The notes under the pieces are model-generated. The model had not been told where the DNA came from and made no database searches. It worked only from the letters and a program-made list of their open reading frames with translations. A stretch of 64,000 nucleotides of DNA from Dactylonectria macrodidyma (taxonomy: Eukaryota; Ascomycota; Sordariomycetes; Hypocreales; Nectriaceae): the NCBI GenBank assembly GCA_020744425.1, contig JAGMUV010000021.1:310001-374000 (forward strand), read 5' to 3'. This document shows, piece after piece, positions 41,735 through 52,477 of the stretch. The position numbers were made by a program, and so were the translations under genes. The stretch's first letter is position 1. Every line of letters starts with the position of its first letter.

Positions 41735-43225
41735 ATAGACTGTGGGCTATAACTTTAGGTGCGGTGAGAGGCCCCCAATATGTACGTATCGAGTTAGACG
41801 CAGGATGTTAAGGAAGATTTAGATTCTCAGACTGCTCTCGTTTTGTAGCATGAAGGTCACCATGTTTCATCTAGGCTCTCGTGGCTAAGAAGACATGATT
41901 GACAGGTTTACGTATGTCGAACTCTTGGTTTGGATGCTCAACTGGCCTATCTCGCTAAGCTGCACTGGAATCTTTATTGCCGACTCAATGGGTTCCAGAT
42001 TTCACATCATGGGTTGTATATCGACGAATAAATTCGTGTGGACTAGCAGCGCGATTGACGACCGGACACAACAATCTGCCATTATATCTCAGACTATGAT
42101 AGAATCGATACCAAACAGAAGCTCTGAGCAAGCCAGTGATTACAATCCCCTTGTTTGACTGTGATTCTCAAAGAGACTAGCGTGATTGGCATCTTAACAG
42201 CTTCGCTCAGGACGATGCCATACCAGCCCAACCTACCCTACAGGTATTGGATGGAAGTTACCTGATACTCCGCCTATCCGTAGTGGCAGGGTTGGTATCT
42301 CTTAACTCGTCGGCTTGAGGCTCGCCGCTGGGATAACATACACTTCATCGTCTCTCAGGCAGTACATGCTTCTTGGCAATCAGCCAGATGGCCCATTCCA
42401 AAGCTACAAAATTAGGTTGCTGTTGAATATGTAAGTTTTGTTGGGACGGATGGTTTCAGTTACGCGATACTTATGTCACAATAGGCAAACACAGTACACT
42501 GGCTGTATTTGTTAACATTCCTTAGCGCCATCTTTGGCCACGCGCGCTTAACGCATTGGATCGCATACGCCCTGGCTGGGTACTCCGCAGCAGGCCACAA
42601 ACTTGGAAGGACTTGGGCGCACTAATAGTGCCACTGATAGTCTCACTGGACTACTGCACCTCACTGGACTACTGCGCTCACGGTTTAGTGTAACTCGACC
42701 AGACTGACCAGTGCGAGAGGCCCGCATTGAACCGTCAGTGTAGTCCGGGACACACGCACGGAACCAATAGTCCACGGACTATTGGTGTGAACGACAGTGT
42801 GGACTAATAGGCTGCTTAATGGTCCACACTATTAAGAGCGCTGCCTACACCTGACCAGTCATCCCTTATTGCCGGTGATCACAGACCGCAGAACAAGCTG
42901 ATGATCAGGACAGGCGGGTTCAGTCATCATGATTAGAAAGATGGATGAAGAGACGTGAAGGAGGGGGGAGTGCGTAAGGTAGTGGCAAGTGCGCGGTTGT
43001 ATGCCGGCGGATGACATGTGCATCAATAACGGGGGAGGACGGAGTTAACGGTAGATTGACCACGATGTGAGGCTTAGCCTCAAATGATAAAGCAAGATCG
43101 ACAGATATCGTGATGCCCCACTCCCTGCTCGGCTATTTACGTACCTGTCATCCACTTGCATTAGCCTACTATTTGCAGCAACGCTAGTCGTGTGTGCTTC
43201 AGGCACTTGTATGCGCATCCCACTA
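41735..43225. other. Intergenic; short GACTA/GTCC-rich motif block near 42.6 kb
   Basis: No gene. Between 42,600 and 42,850 the words CACTGGACTACTG, GACTAATAG, ATAGTCCACGG and ACTATTGG recur in both orientations around CACTAATAGTGCC, suggesting a decayed repeat with internal inverted repeats. Confidence 0.4.
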
Positions 43226-43480
43226 TCCCTTTGACTGTGGTAAGACTACACTTGACCCATAGTTCCCACAGAGGCCCGGGAGATCAGCGGTACGCCGATT
43301 GACTTCAAAAAGCTGTGTAGCTGTAGGAAGCGTCATGTACTGTGATGTAGATCTCTAGGAGCTGTGACTTCCGACATCATATAAAATAGGTGGGATCTTA
43401 TGTACCCCAACTTTCTCTCTTTTTCGTTGGTCTGACCCCCTGTCACTAGCGCAAGTGTAGTCTTACCACAGTCAAAGGGA
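43226..43480 (-). mobile_element. MITE family 2, copy 2 (255 bp, TA duplication)
   Basis: TCCCTTTGACTGTGGTAAG and its complement end the element; TA at 43224-43225 and 43481-43482. Internally it is the reverse complement of copy 1 (compare CGCTGATCTCCCGGGCCTCT with AGAGGCCCGGGAGATCAGCG) and about the same length. Confidence 0.75.
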
Positions 43481-44600
43481 TAAGTTAAGCGATACGATTC
43501 CCGAATTCGGCATAGTTAGCTCAAACGCTAATGCAGCCTACTTACGGCTGCATAGACAGGGAAGGCGATGATTCGTCACCAGCAGATGTCAATGCTCAGG
43601 ACGGCAAGTCTAGTCCCACTCTTCTCCTTATGCAGCGTTGAGAGGCTCACAGCAATTGGTGCAGCTTCATACCTGTTACGGCAACGCTCTCACAAGGAGG
43701 TAAAGGTGAACTTGGAGGGTACCTGCGAGGGCAGCTGTAACTATGCCACCGGAAAAAGGCCATCGTAGGCATGTCCCACCTCTATTTGACGCCGGAACGG
43801 TGATGGATTGACCGCCTTGATTCTGGCCACACAACAAGGGCACGACTCACGACGCGGAGGGCTTGGTGCCTCATTGATAAAAGGGCCGAAATCAGCGTGC
43901 AGGGTGGCAAACACCGCAACGCTCTGCTTCCTCATGGATCAACCTTCATTTTCTCCGACCATTCTCCCCAAGCCTTCCATCGGCGCCAACACTAGCGGTT
44001 CCGAAGTTTGTAGAACCACCCATGTCTGCGCCCTCTTGATACTCTTTCTCCGACTTTATATTCCTTGGATGTACTATTCTTTCCCTTCGAGCCACCCTTT
44101 TGTTGAAGCATGATGAACTTGATGAGCCGCTGGACAGGCACGTCAGTTGGTAGGGGCAGGCAATCGGGGCCCTACTGTTTGCCTCCACGGACTTGCCGGC
44201 CCAGTACTACGGCTGGTACTAATGCGTGGGAGCGTCTTCCTTTACCTGCCGATGCTAGCTTGTTGGAAAGTTCCAGCATTGCAGGAACAACATGTGACAC
44301 CCATGTCCGCTAGTAGTAATTCCGAGAAGATAGAGTAACTTCCACCTCCTCGTAATGCTGCTACCCCTGAGCATTCTATTTGAAGTGCCTACTTGCAGTT
44401 CCTACCTCCGACCGCGTCATCGGACCCCATGCATTTTCTGGATGCCGGCATAAATCAAGGTACGAATAATCTCCGAATCGGCGCGCCGTCTTGCCGACTC
44501 AAGGTACCAAATATCAGTATATTAAAGTAACTCAAACTGGCCTTTGGGAATCATGATTTTCGTCTTATCCTTTCACTTTCTTATTCAACCTGCATTAAAA
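43481..44600. other. Intergenic upstream of the esterase
   Basis: Several frames without motifs (43568, 43808, 44110). No gene supported. The esterase promoter should lie in the last ~200 bp. Confidence 0.35.
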
Positions 44601-46390
44601 ATGAAGCTCCAACCTACCCTAGGTGGGTTTTTACTGGCTACCATTGGCTTTTCGACTTTCGTCAACACGAAGTCTCTTACACAAAATTGTAAGGACGCCT
44701 GGACGGTGGGCCAGAACGTTGATACAACCAGTGGCAATGTCATTGGCCACGCAGCAGCAGATGCTGTCGAGGTCTCTGAGTATCTAGGGATCCCTTACGC
44801 TACGCCTCCTACTGGTTCCTTGCGATTCCAGCCTCCCTTAGAATTCAATGGGACATCCATGATCAACGCTACAGATTTTGTCAGTATGCCCTCCCGTATT
44901 GTCTGTTCATCCTGTCGTTTCTTTGTATCGCTATATACCTCCACCTATTTCCTAGTTATGGTTGCTAACTAGAGTATACACCGTAGGGATTCGCCTGCGT
45001 GCAACCTGGTATCGGCGGCGGCCAGAATTCGCTTCCTCAAAGTGAGGATTGTTTGACCCTTAATATCTGGACGAAACCTCAAGTCGGAGAGAGAAAGAAG
45101 GCTATTCTCGTGTGGGTTCATGGCGGTGCCTATTCTTTCGGTAAGCAATAACCGCTATAGTAGTAAATGATATTCTAACCATCACTATGCAGGCAGCTCT
45201 AGAGCTCCTGGCTACAATGGAGAGTATATTGCTAACCAGACCGATGTCGTGCTTATATCGATTAAGTAAGTACTTTCACCTTGGTTTCTTTTTAGGAAAC
45301 AACATCACTAACTCCCGCAAAGCTATCGTCTTGGTCTTTTCGGCTTCCCGGGCAATCCAGTTACTGCCTCAAACCTTGGCTTGCTCGACATGCGGCTGGC
45401 TATGCACTGGATCCGGAACAATGCTGCAGCATTTGGGGGTGATGTGAATCGCATCACTATCTTTGGCCAGTCTGCAGGAGCTGGCATGGCGGATTTCTAT
45501 TCGTATTCCTACGCCTCGGACCCGATCGCAAATGGATTTATCCTAATGAGCGCCACTGTGGACGGTTTTCCGGCGTTGAGCAGTGAGGCAACTGAGTCAC
45601 GGTGGTTCAGGATTGCTAAAACCGCAGGCTGTGGTGGCCGCACTGCCGATCCGAACCTTATCACCGAATGTATGAGGAGCAAGACGGCTCGGGAACTGAT
45701 AAGCGCATTTTCTTCAGAGGATACAGGCATTGGTGCCGTTCCTGCGTTCGGGCCAGGGGTTGATAATATCATCGTCTTTGCGGACTACAGCTCTCGGCAC
45801 TCTGCCAGGGGAGGATATTTGATCGGTAATAACCAGAATGAGGCGGGCTCGTTCCGACTACTACAGCCGAACCAGACCGACGCCTATTGGGTCGATTTCA
45901 ACGATCGATACTACACCTGCGCGGACGCCGTGAGGTTGACACGGTCAACCGGAGATGGCAACCCGTCCTGGAGGTATCGTTACTTCGGAGATTTTCCGAA
46001 CTTGGCCGTTTCGACGGACCCGCCCAGCGGAGCGTATCATGGCGCCGAGGTATGTCTCTTTCATTCATATGATGCAGCATGCAAGCACGATGGTAGAATT
46101 TCTATGCTAACGGTCCCTAGCTTCAACCTCTCTTCGACACGGTGCCCCAGAGCCCCATGCCAAGCACATCGGAACAGGTGGCCATTGGCGACTACCTGCG
46201 CGGTGCTTGGGCCGCATTCGCCAAAGATCCAGCGCATGGTCTGCTAGCTTATGAAGACGGGTGGCCGAAATACGAGCCAACAGAGGAAACTCTGGTTCGT
46301 CTTGCATTTAAAAACCAGACTGGAACAAACTTGGCCTTAGGTAATGCATACGATGGTCCTTGCCAGTTTTTGGAGAGGAGTGTTATGTGA
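44601..46390 (+). CDS. Secreted type-B carboxylesterase/lipase (500 aa)
   Basis: Hydrolyses carboxylic esters outside the cell. Five exons: 44601-44879, 44987-45140, 45193-45265, 45323-46049, 46121-46390; all phases agree and the total is 1,503 nt. A signal peptide spans residues 1-24 (MKLQPTLGGFLLATIGFSTF). Family signatures are in order: YLGIPYATPPTGSLRF, SEDCLTLNIW, oxyanion-hole VHGGAYSFG, the conserved NYRLGLFGFPG rebuilt across the third intron, nucleophile GQSAGAG (Ser near 219), acid in NNQNEAGSF near 342 and His in YHGAELQPLF near 408. Several N-x-S/T glycosylation sites. Methionine 44601 is preferred to the upstream ATG at 44553 because it starts the signal peptide. Substrate unknown. 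Confidence 0.88.
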
Positions 46391-46819
46391 GTCAGTCAAA
46401 CCTAGCAAGATAAGAGCGGCTGGCTGCGGACATGGATCCAGGACGTATTAGAATAGACAAAGGTCACAGATGTAAATTTCAAGTGTAAGGTTAAGAAACC
46501 TTGACTCGTTATTTAATGATGAGATCCATTCTTTACTATCGAATGTCTTAGCAACCCTTCATTTCTCCCTTTCCCAGCCTTTACGATCCTTGATTACTCC
46601 TTCAGTGAGACAATCCAAGGTAAGACACGGGATGAAATCATAGTTAAAACAATCGTCCTTTCGCGTTCCTCGACAAGCGCTCATTTTAGCCCTGCTGCAA
46701 GCCACATTGATTAGCCGCCACTTTATCTAGTTCTCAATACCCGAGATTCGTAACCTGTATCTAATAAAACCTTGGACTTTTGAAGTCAAGTTTTGAAAAT
46801 TGAAATCGACCACTTCAAG
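46391..46819. other. Intergenic downstream of the esterase
   Basis: No gene supported. Confidence 0.35.
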
Positions 46820-46870
46820 CTTCGTTCCTCAAGGCTGTTTTGCGCAAACCGCGACCGGTTTGCCTCTCCT
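46820..46870 (-). repeat. Palindromic repeat, copy 3 (half copy, inverted)
   Basis: CTTCGTTCCTCAAGGC followed by TTTGCGCAAACC and GGTTTGCCTCTCCT is the reverse complement of the right half of copy 2 at 7143-7192. Only one outer arm is present. Confidence 0.6.
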
Positions 46871-46937
46871 GTAAAGATAAGCGCATGAACGATTCGCGCA
46901 CAACTGTGGGCTACGGAGCATGGACGCCTCGGGTTGG

Positions 46938-47250
46938 CTGATAAATGCTACCCGTATTCTTTATGCCGCAAGAAGACCAACGAAGAATCAAGCAGTAAAA
47001 CTGTGCTTTGGCCGTAAGCCCTGTGGGCCTATGGCGTCACCCCACATCTTACTTCAGGTTTGCGGAGCTTGCGGAGTTTAGTAGCTGACTTGTCGTCTGT
47101 TAATCGTCCGTCGTCCGTCCGTTATCCGTCCGCCGTCTGTCCGTTGTCTAAAGGACTGACTGACACCATCGGCTTCTTTCGGTTGTGGGTACCAGATGGA
47201 ATGCGCTGGAAACCCACGAAACCATCAAGTGGGCCCGGGTCTAATACTCG
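46938..47250. repeat. Dispersed repeat (pair of 33.47 kb) and GTCC-rich microsatellite
   Basis: The first ~100 bp resemble 33475-33650. It is followed by a degenerate CGTCCGTC-type run at 47106-47150 (Pu/Py simple repeat). No coding content. Confidence 0.45.
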
Positions 47251-47452
47251 AAGAGGGGTGTCTAAGACAAGGGTTGTCTGTTTTCAGTAGCTGATATGGT
47301 TTATACATCGATCAGTGTCTCCCATTGCTCCTGTACGTTTATTCTCATTCTTCCTTCAGTACGAGACGACAAACCGAACCCCTTACTCAACACACTGATA
47401 CCTTTTCTCGACCTGTGTGGTCTTTCAACAACCGGTTGAATACACTTCCAAA

Positions 47453-48259
47453 ATGTCGGCAAATAGCAAATACGCATCCAAACTTGTTGGGACACGTGTT
47501 CTCATCATTGGAGGCACTGCTGGTATCGGCTTAGCAGTCGCTGAAGCTAGTGTGGAACTTGGCGCCGCTACCATTGTCATCTCGAGCTCGAACGCCGATC
47601 GAATCAACGCGGCCGTATCGCACTTGCGGAAGTCCTATCCAACAACAAGCTGCAGCATCATGGGCTTTCCATGCGACCTGAAGCAAGAGGAGCTACTCGA
47701 GCCCAATATCGCGGCTCTCTTCGACGCTTCGACCTCGAATGGAACTGAGAAACTTGACCACATCGTCTTTACTGCAGGCGATGACCCCATTCCGAGACCC
47801 ATATCCGAGATAGATTTCAACTTCATCAAAGAAGCCGGGCTGGTACGGTTTTTCGCTCCTCTATTGATAGCAAAATATGCCGCAAAGCATATTGCGTCAG
47901 GGGCTACGTCTAGTTTCACGTTGACGTCCGGCATTAGTGCGTATAGGCCATACCCAAATTGGAATGCAATTGGTGCATACGCCTCGTCTTCAGAGGGTAT
48001 GACCAGAAGTCTAGCGGTGGAGTTAAAGCCGCTGCGTGTTAACCTCGTTTGCCTTGGCCCAGTTGACACAGATCTAATGACCCGCTTCTATCCTCAGCCT
48101 GACGAGCGTACGGCAGTTCTAGATGCTATCTCTCAGAAGGTTGTGACAGGAGCGGTAGGAAAAGCTGAAGATGTTGCAGAGGCATTCTTGTACTGTATGA
48201 AGGACCATAATTTGTCAGGTTCTGTGATACACTCTAATGCAGGAATGCTGATGGTTTGA
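47453..48259 (+). CDS. SDR-type oxidoreductase lacking the catalytic Lys (268 aa)
   Basis: Intronless gene; the ATG at 47453 lies right before the first secondary-structure element. The Rossmann motif IIGGTAGIGLAVAE (TGxxxGIG-like, with Gly in place of Thr) is at about residue 20, a beta-4 LDHIVFTAGDD replaces NNAG, and LTSGISAYRP supplies the Ser region. Where the usual YxxxK stands, the sequence is AIGAYASSSEGM, so the active-site Lys is Ser. C-terminal VNLVCLGPVDTDLM and GKAEDVAEAFLYCM are normal. Related fungal SDRs of unknown substrate show similar changes. It could be a non-catalytic or altered-chemistry member. Confidence 0.82.
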   Translation: MSANSKYASKLVGTRVLIIGGTAGIGLAVAEASVELGAATIVISSSNADRINAAVSHLRKSYPTTSCSIMGFPCDLKQEELLEPNIAALFDASTSNGTEKLDHIVFTAGDDPIPRPISEIDFNFIKEAGLVRFFAPLLIAKYAAKHIASGATSSFTLTSGISAYRPYPNWNAIGAYASSSEGMTRSLAVELKPLRVNLVCLGPVDTDLMTRFYPQPDERTAVLDAISQKVVTGAVGKAEDVAEAFLYCMKDHNLSGSVIHSNAGMLMV

Positions 48260-49166
48260 AAAGCAGGTGTATTGTATGAAATTAGAAATCAGCACCATTG
48301 TCTAGACAAACATTGTACGACAGTCACTGCAATTCAAGCCAAACATATTTGTCTGTTAAGTCTTTGATTACTGCTTAAGGTATACGCTTTTTTGGTAAAG
48401 ATCAACAAGGATCGAACATGTCGGCTTAGGGTAGCTAATTTAGTACTGCGAACTCAGGGTATTCTGTAAAGACCACAGGTGCGCCAAATGTAGAGACTTG
48501 ATTCAGTACAAGGGCTCCTAAGCTGGGCGCCCCATATAGGGTGTGCATACTCTGGGAGGAGTCTACGGAGCCGGATTTCACATACTAATTCCGTTCCGGT
48601 TGATCAAGTAAACAGAGGGCGCACCCCTTCTGTGCCGCTATCACCAAAACCCTCCCTCTTCCTCAATGTACCCTCAGGTTCCGTGACTTGAGCCCTTGAC
48701 ATATTCCATGCCTAGGACCCGAGGTAGTGAACGGGAGTAGTGGGCGTTCGGGCCCACTGCCTGGTCCCGGACTGGTACTATCATGAGTAAGGCTTGGCGC
48801 ACGATTTAATGGTCTAGATTATTAAATCAAATGTACGTACATACGAGTCGAGGTATCTTATTGCATGTATAATGAACCCCGCTGTCTCCATAACCAATGC
48901 AACCTCAAACTCCGCCGCTACGATCGGTGGCGGTTGCGGGGTGACTTGCAAAACTCCGCAGATCCTTCCGTTACAAATCAGTGAAATCACTAATGCATGC
49001 AACGTCAAGGTTCTTCATACTCCAACGTTGTAATACGCCATTGCGTTTAATGCTGTCTCCCCAGTTAGATATATACTGGTCCAACTCTGTTGTGTCAGCT
49101 GTGAGCGATAGACCTCACATTTTATTGGCCCGCCGTCTTTCCAACTATTTCCATTCAGAATTTATC
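48260..49166. other. Intergenic
   Basis: No gene supported; no ORF with motifs. Confidence 0.35.
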
Positions 49167-50511
49167 ATGGTCAAAATTGCCATAGCGGGAGCTTCTGGAC
49201 GTATGCCACCTTCCTAACTGCGGAAAACATTTGCCTCAGTTACTGATTAGCGTTTTATTCTTTCAGAGCTGGCTAGGGAAATCCTAGACGGACTTGCTGA
49301 AACTGGCAAACACGAGATTATTGGGTTAGTCAGAAAGGTGCGTGCCTTAACGTCAGAATCCTGGCAAGCAGTGAAGCTGAAGCAAAGAACTCATGTAGGA
49401 CCCTAAGTTACTTCCAAAACCCCGAGGGGTTCGCTGGGCACAGACCAACTATGAAAATAAGTCGCAGCTAGTTCATCTTCTCCGTGGCGTGCACACAGTT
49501 CTATGCTTCTTCATCTCACACAAAGACCCAGGCGGAGTCAGTCAGAAGCGTCTAATTGATGCCGCTATTGAAGCGGGCGTTGAACGATACGCTGCAAGTG
49601 AATGGTCTATGTAATACCTCTACTAGAACTTGCACGTTGTTGCTGAAGATTAGCTAATGGCGAAAACAGCGGTAGCAAGCTTGAAAACGTCCGCGATGCA
49701 GTCCCTTGGTACTCTAGCAAACTCGATGTCCGCATGTACTTACAAGAATTAAATCAGAAAGAGAAGGCAAGTCATTTTATTCTTTCTATGTCTCAATCCT
49801 CTTAAAGCCGTTCGTTCCGCACTTACTAATAGGTACTACAGGTTCTAGAGTACACTTTATTCCATCCTGGACTATTTATGAACTACCTTGGATATCCCCG
49901 CCAGACAACGAAGCACATTACGGTCTTTCCACTCTTGTTCGATTTTGATAGAATGCGCGCGATTGTGGGTGAACAAAGCCTAGACGCAAAGATAGCCTAT
50001 ACAGCTGTTGAGGACATCGTTGGGGTTGTTGCCCGTGCGGTAGAGTACGAGGGCGAGTGGCCGACAGTTGGGGGGGTTGTAGGAAGCCAGGTCACTGTTG
50101 CACAGCTCCTAGAGCTAGGGGAGAAGATACGAGGTAAGTAAAAGGATGTTGACACATCGTTGAGAGCATGTTAAAAAACGACTGTGTTGCATTGGAAATT
50201 AACACGTGCATTTTGCAGGCAGGCCCTTTGACATCGAGTGGGTCAAGGAGGAGGACGCTCAGGTGGGCAGCGTCAAAGTGAGCTGGCTCCCACCGCTGGA
50301 TTCGCAGGTTCTGGCAGAAGTTCCAATGGAACAACAGGAGGCGTTCCAAACGGCCGTCGTGACAGGCACTTTGGTCGCGGTCACTGGAGGGGCCTGGGAG
50401 ACGACAGAGGAGTGGAACCAACTCCTGCCCGACTACAAGTTTACTAGCTTGGAAAGGTTTCTGAAGCAAGTCTGGGAGTCGACATTAGCAGCTACGGGGA
50501 TTTCTAGGTAG
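49167..50511 (+). CDS. NmrA-like / isoflavone-reductase-like NAD(P)-binding protein (332 aa)
   Basis: Atypical SDR, likely NADPH-binding reductase or redox sensor. Six exons: 49167-49200, 49267-49337, 49399-49610, 49670-49766, 49842-50133, 50219-50511; spliced length 999 nt and all phases match. The fourth intron (49767-49841) uses a GC donor (AAG|GCAAGT) with a normal CAG acceptor. The N-terminal MVKIAIAGASGQLAREIL is the Rossmann motif, then VHTVLCFFISHKDPG and AAIEAGVERYAASEW, the conserved substrate-side segment; LFHPGLFMNYLG and the C-terminal alpha region (EDAQVGSVKVSWL, FLKQVWES) complete the fold. Its 3' end lies ~70 bp before the LINE B target duplication. Confidence 0.87.
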
Positions 50512-50579
50512 CAGAATCTTTAGCAATGGAAAGCCAGACCTAGCGCAGGGGACAAGTCGCGAGGAGATGGCACATGTGC

Positions 50580-50593
50580 CTGCTGCAATCATG
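50580..50593. repeat. LINE B target duplication, left copy
   Basis: CTGCTGCAATCATG, identical to 54156-54169. Confidence 0.82.
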
Positions 50594-50598
50594 CTATA

Positions 50599-52475
50599 AG
50601 TCAGGCCACCCACTTACGGATCAGGGGCTTAGCTGACCGCCCCACTTACAACCGCGTCAACCACAACGCGTCTCTAGCCACACGCGTTTCTTCCTTCAAC
50701 AACACTCAATTGGCCAATTCAACTTCATAACCTTATTTATTATGCCTAAATACACCCAAGAAGACCTTCAAGGAGCCATTCAAGATGTCAGAAATGGCAT
50801 ATCAATGCGAAAAGCAGCCAATCAGCGCGGAGTTCCTTATTCAACCTTACGCAACAGGCTTAATGGCGTACCTAGCCGCAACGAAGCCCACGAATGGCGC
50901 CAGGCGCTTTCCAGATATCAGGAAGACCAGCTCACTGATTGGCTTATCTTACAAGATAAGCTCGGCATGGCGTTGACTCATGGCCAGATCCGGAAGTTGG
51001 CGATTTCCTTGTTGGGCCAAAATGGCACCAACCAACGACTCGGAAAACCCTGGATGAAGGGCTTCCTGCGCCGCAACCCGCGAATAAAAACGCTCAAAGC
51101 AAAGGGAATCGACCGGAAAAGGATAAATGGAGCAAATCCAGCTGCTATTCGCGGGTTCTTTGGCCTAATGGACCAACCAGAGCTCGCATCGATCCCTCCA
51201 CGTAACCGTTGGAATTTTGATGAAGTTGGACTCTTCCAAGGGCCCGGAACCAACGGGCTTGTTGTTGGCCAATCAGAGCTTCGATCAACGATTAAGAAAC
51301 AGCCACAAAACCTTAACTGGATTACTATTCTTGAGGCTATTTCCGCAACAGGAAAGTGCCTTGACCCATTGGTCGTCTTCAAAGGCAAACACGTCCAACA
51401 CCAATGGTTTCCTGAGGAATTGGACTTTCTGACCAATTGGAGGTTTACAACATCTAAAAAGGGATGGACCAATGACGAAATTGGGCTTGCGTGGCTACAG
51501 GAAGTCTTTCTTCCGGGCTCAAAGCCTGCCCGGGCCAATGAAAAGCGGCTTCTTATCCTAGATGGGCATGGATCACACATAACGCCTGATTTTATGCGTA
51601 TTTGTATGACCAATAGGGTCCATTTACTCTATTTGCCGCCTCATACAAGCCACGTTCTTCAGCCTCTTGATATATCAGTCTTTGGGCCACTCAAAGCTGC
51701 ATATCGGACCGCCTTGACACTAGCCAATCCAGTCACCGATGTTGGCCCAACTAGGAAGGAAGACTTTCTTTCTTGCTATTTTCAGGCTAGGAAGAAAGCT
51801 ATTACTATTCGAAATGCCCGTTCGGGTTGGAAAGGAGCCGGGTTGTGGCCAATCAACATCTCAAAGCCAATGGGTAGTAAATTTGTTATTGAAGACCCTA
51901 ATGAGTCAATTACGGTCCAATCAGGAGCCCCTCTTTCTCCAAAAACGAATCAAAGGTCCGAAATCAGCCCTTTTACAACCCCTACTACTTCGAGAGACGT
52001 TGCCTTATTGGTTCATTCTCATAAGAAGGAAATCCTAGCTAGCCCAACCACAAGGCAGCTCTTTCGGACTATTTATCGGGGAATTGATAAGCTCCACGTA
52101 CAAATGGCCCAATTAGAAGATCGAATTCTAGTCCAAGACCAAAATTCAGGCCAATCAAAGGCTAAGAAGAGAGGAAGGGTTTATAAAGACCCAAATGAGG
52201 AATTTTCTAACATCCAGAATGTAAAGAGAGCAAGAAGGCGAATAGAAACGCCTGAAATTGAAGATTCAGAATAGCTTGTTTTTCCTTTGTTTTTATTGGT
52301 TAGTTTTTTGATATTTAGAAAATTTATTAGCTATTTTATTAAAAATCAGTTAAAATGGACCAATTAGGCCTCTTGGTTGTTCTTTTATATATAAGTGAAG
52401 TTGAATAGGGATTTTGGTTGTTGTATAAGTGGGGCGGTCAGCTAAGCCCCTGATCCGTAAGTGGGTGGCCTGACT
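50599..52475 (+). mobile_element. Fot1/pogo-like transposon, complete (1,877 bp)
   Basis: ~55-bp terminal inverted repeats beginning AGTCAGGCCACCCACTTACG (left) and its complement (right), TA on both sides (50597-50598, 52476-52477). Encloses one intact transposase gene with an ordinary leader. Probably autonomous. Confidence 0.88.
50742..52274 (+). CDS. Fot1/pogo-family transposase (510 aa)
   Basis: Cut-and-paste transposase. N-terminal HTH_psq motif (MPKYTQEDLQGAIQDVRNGI to YSTLRNRLNG, residues 1-47), then a CENP-B/Tc5-type HTH (LTHGQIRKLAISLLG, KPWMKGFLRRNP), followed by the DDE_1 domain: WNFDEVGLFQG (first Asp), LLILDGHGSHIT (second Asp) and LQPLDISVFGPLK (third Asp in the pogo DDxD arrangement). 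C-terminal basic segment KAKKRGRVYKDPNEEFS with nuclear-localisation character. Uninterrupted frame, normal size (~500-550 aa), start at the first ATG after a TATTTATT leader. No RIP-like stops, so the insertion is young. Confidence 0.92.
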   Translation: MPKYTQEDLQGAIQDVRNGISMRKAANQRGVPYSTLRNRLNGVPSRNEAHEWRQALSRYQEDQLTDWLILQDKLGMALTHGQIRKLAISLLGQNGTNQRLGKPWMKGFLRRNPRIKTLKAKGIDRKRINGANPAAIRGFFGLMDQPELASIPPRNRWNFDEVGLFQGPGTNGLVVGQSELRSTIKKQPQNLNWITILEAISATGKCLDPLVVFKGKHVQHQWFPEELDFLTNWRFTTSKKGWTNDEIGLAWLQEVFLPGSKPARANEKRLLILDGHGSHITPDFMRICMTNRVHLLYLPPHTSHVLQPLDISVFGPLKAAYRTALTLANPVTDVGPTRKEDFLSCYFQARKKAITIRNARSGWKGAGLWPINISKPMGSKFVIEDPNESITVQSGAPLSPKTNQRSEISPFTTPTTSRDVALLVHSHKKEILASPTTRQLFRTIYRGIDKLHVQMAQLEDRILVQDQNSGQSKAKKRGRVYKDPNEEFSNIQNVKRARRRIETPEIEDSE

Positions 52476-52477
52476 TA

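Noticed and set aside
5331..48259. The oxidoreductases, esterase and hydrolase as a secondary-metabolite cluster
   Set aside because: No backbone synthase or transporter in the window, and the genes are separated by transposons and pseudogenes in mixed orientation.
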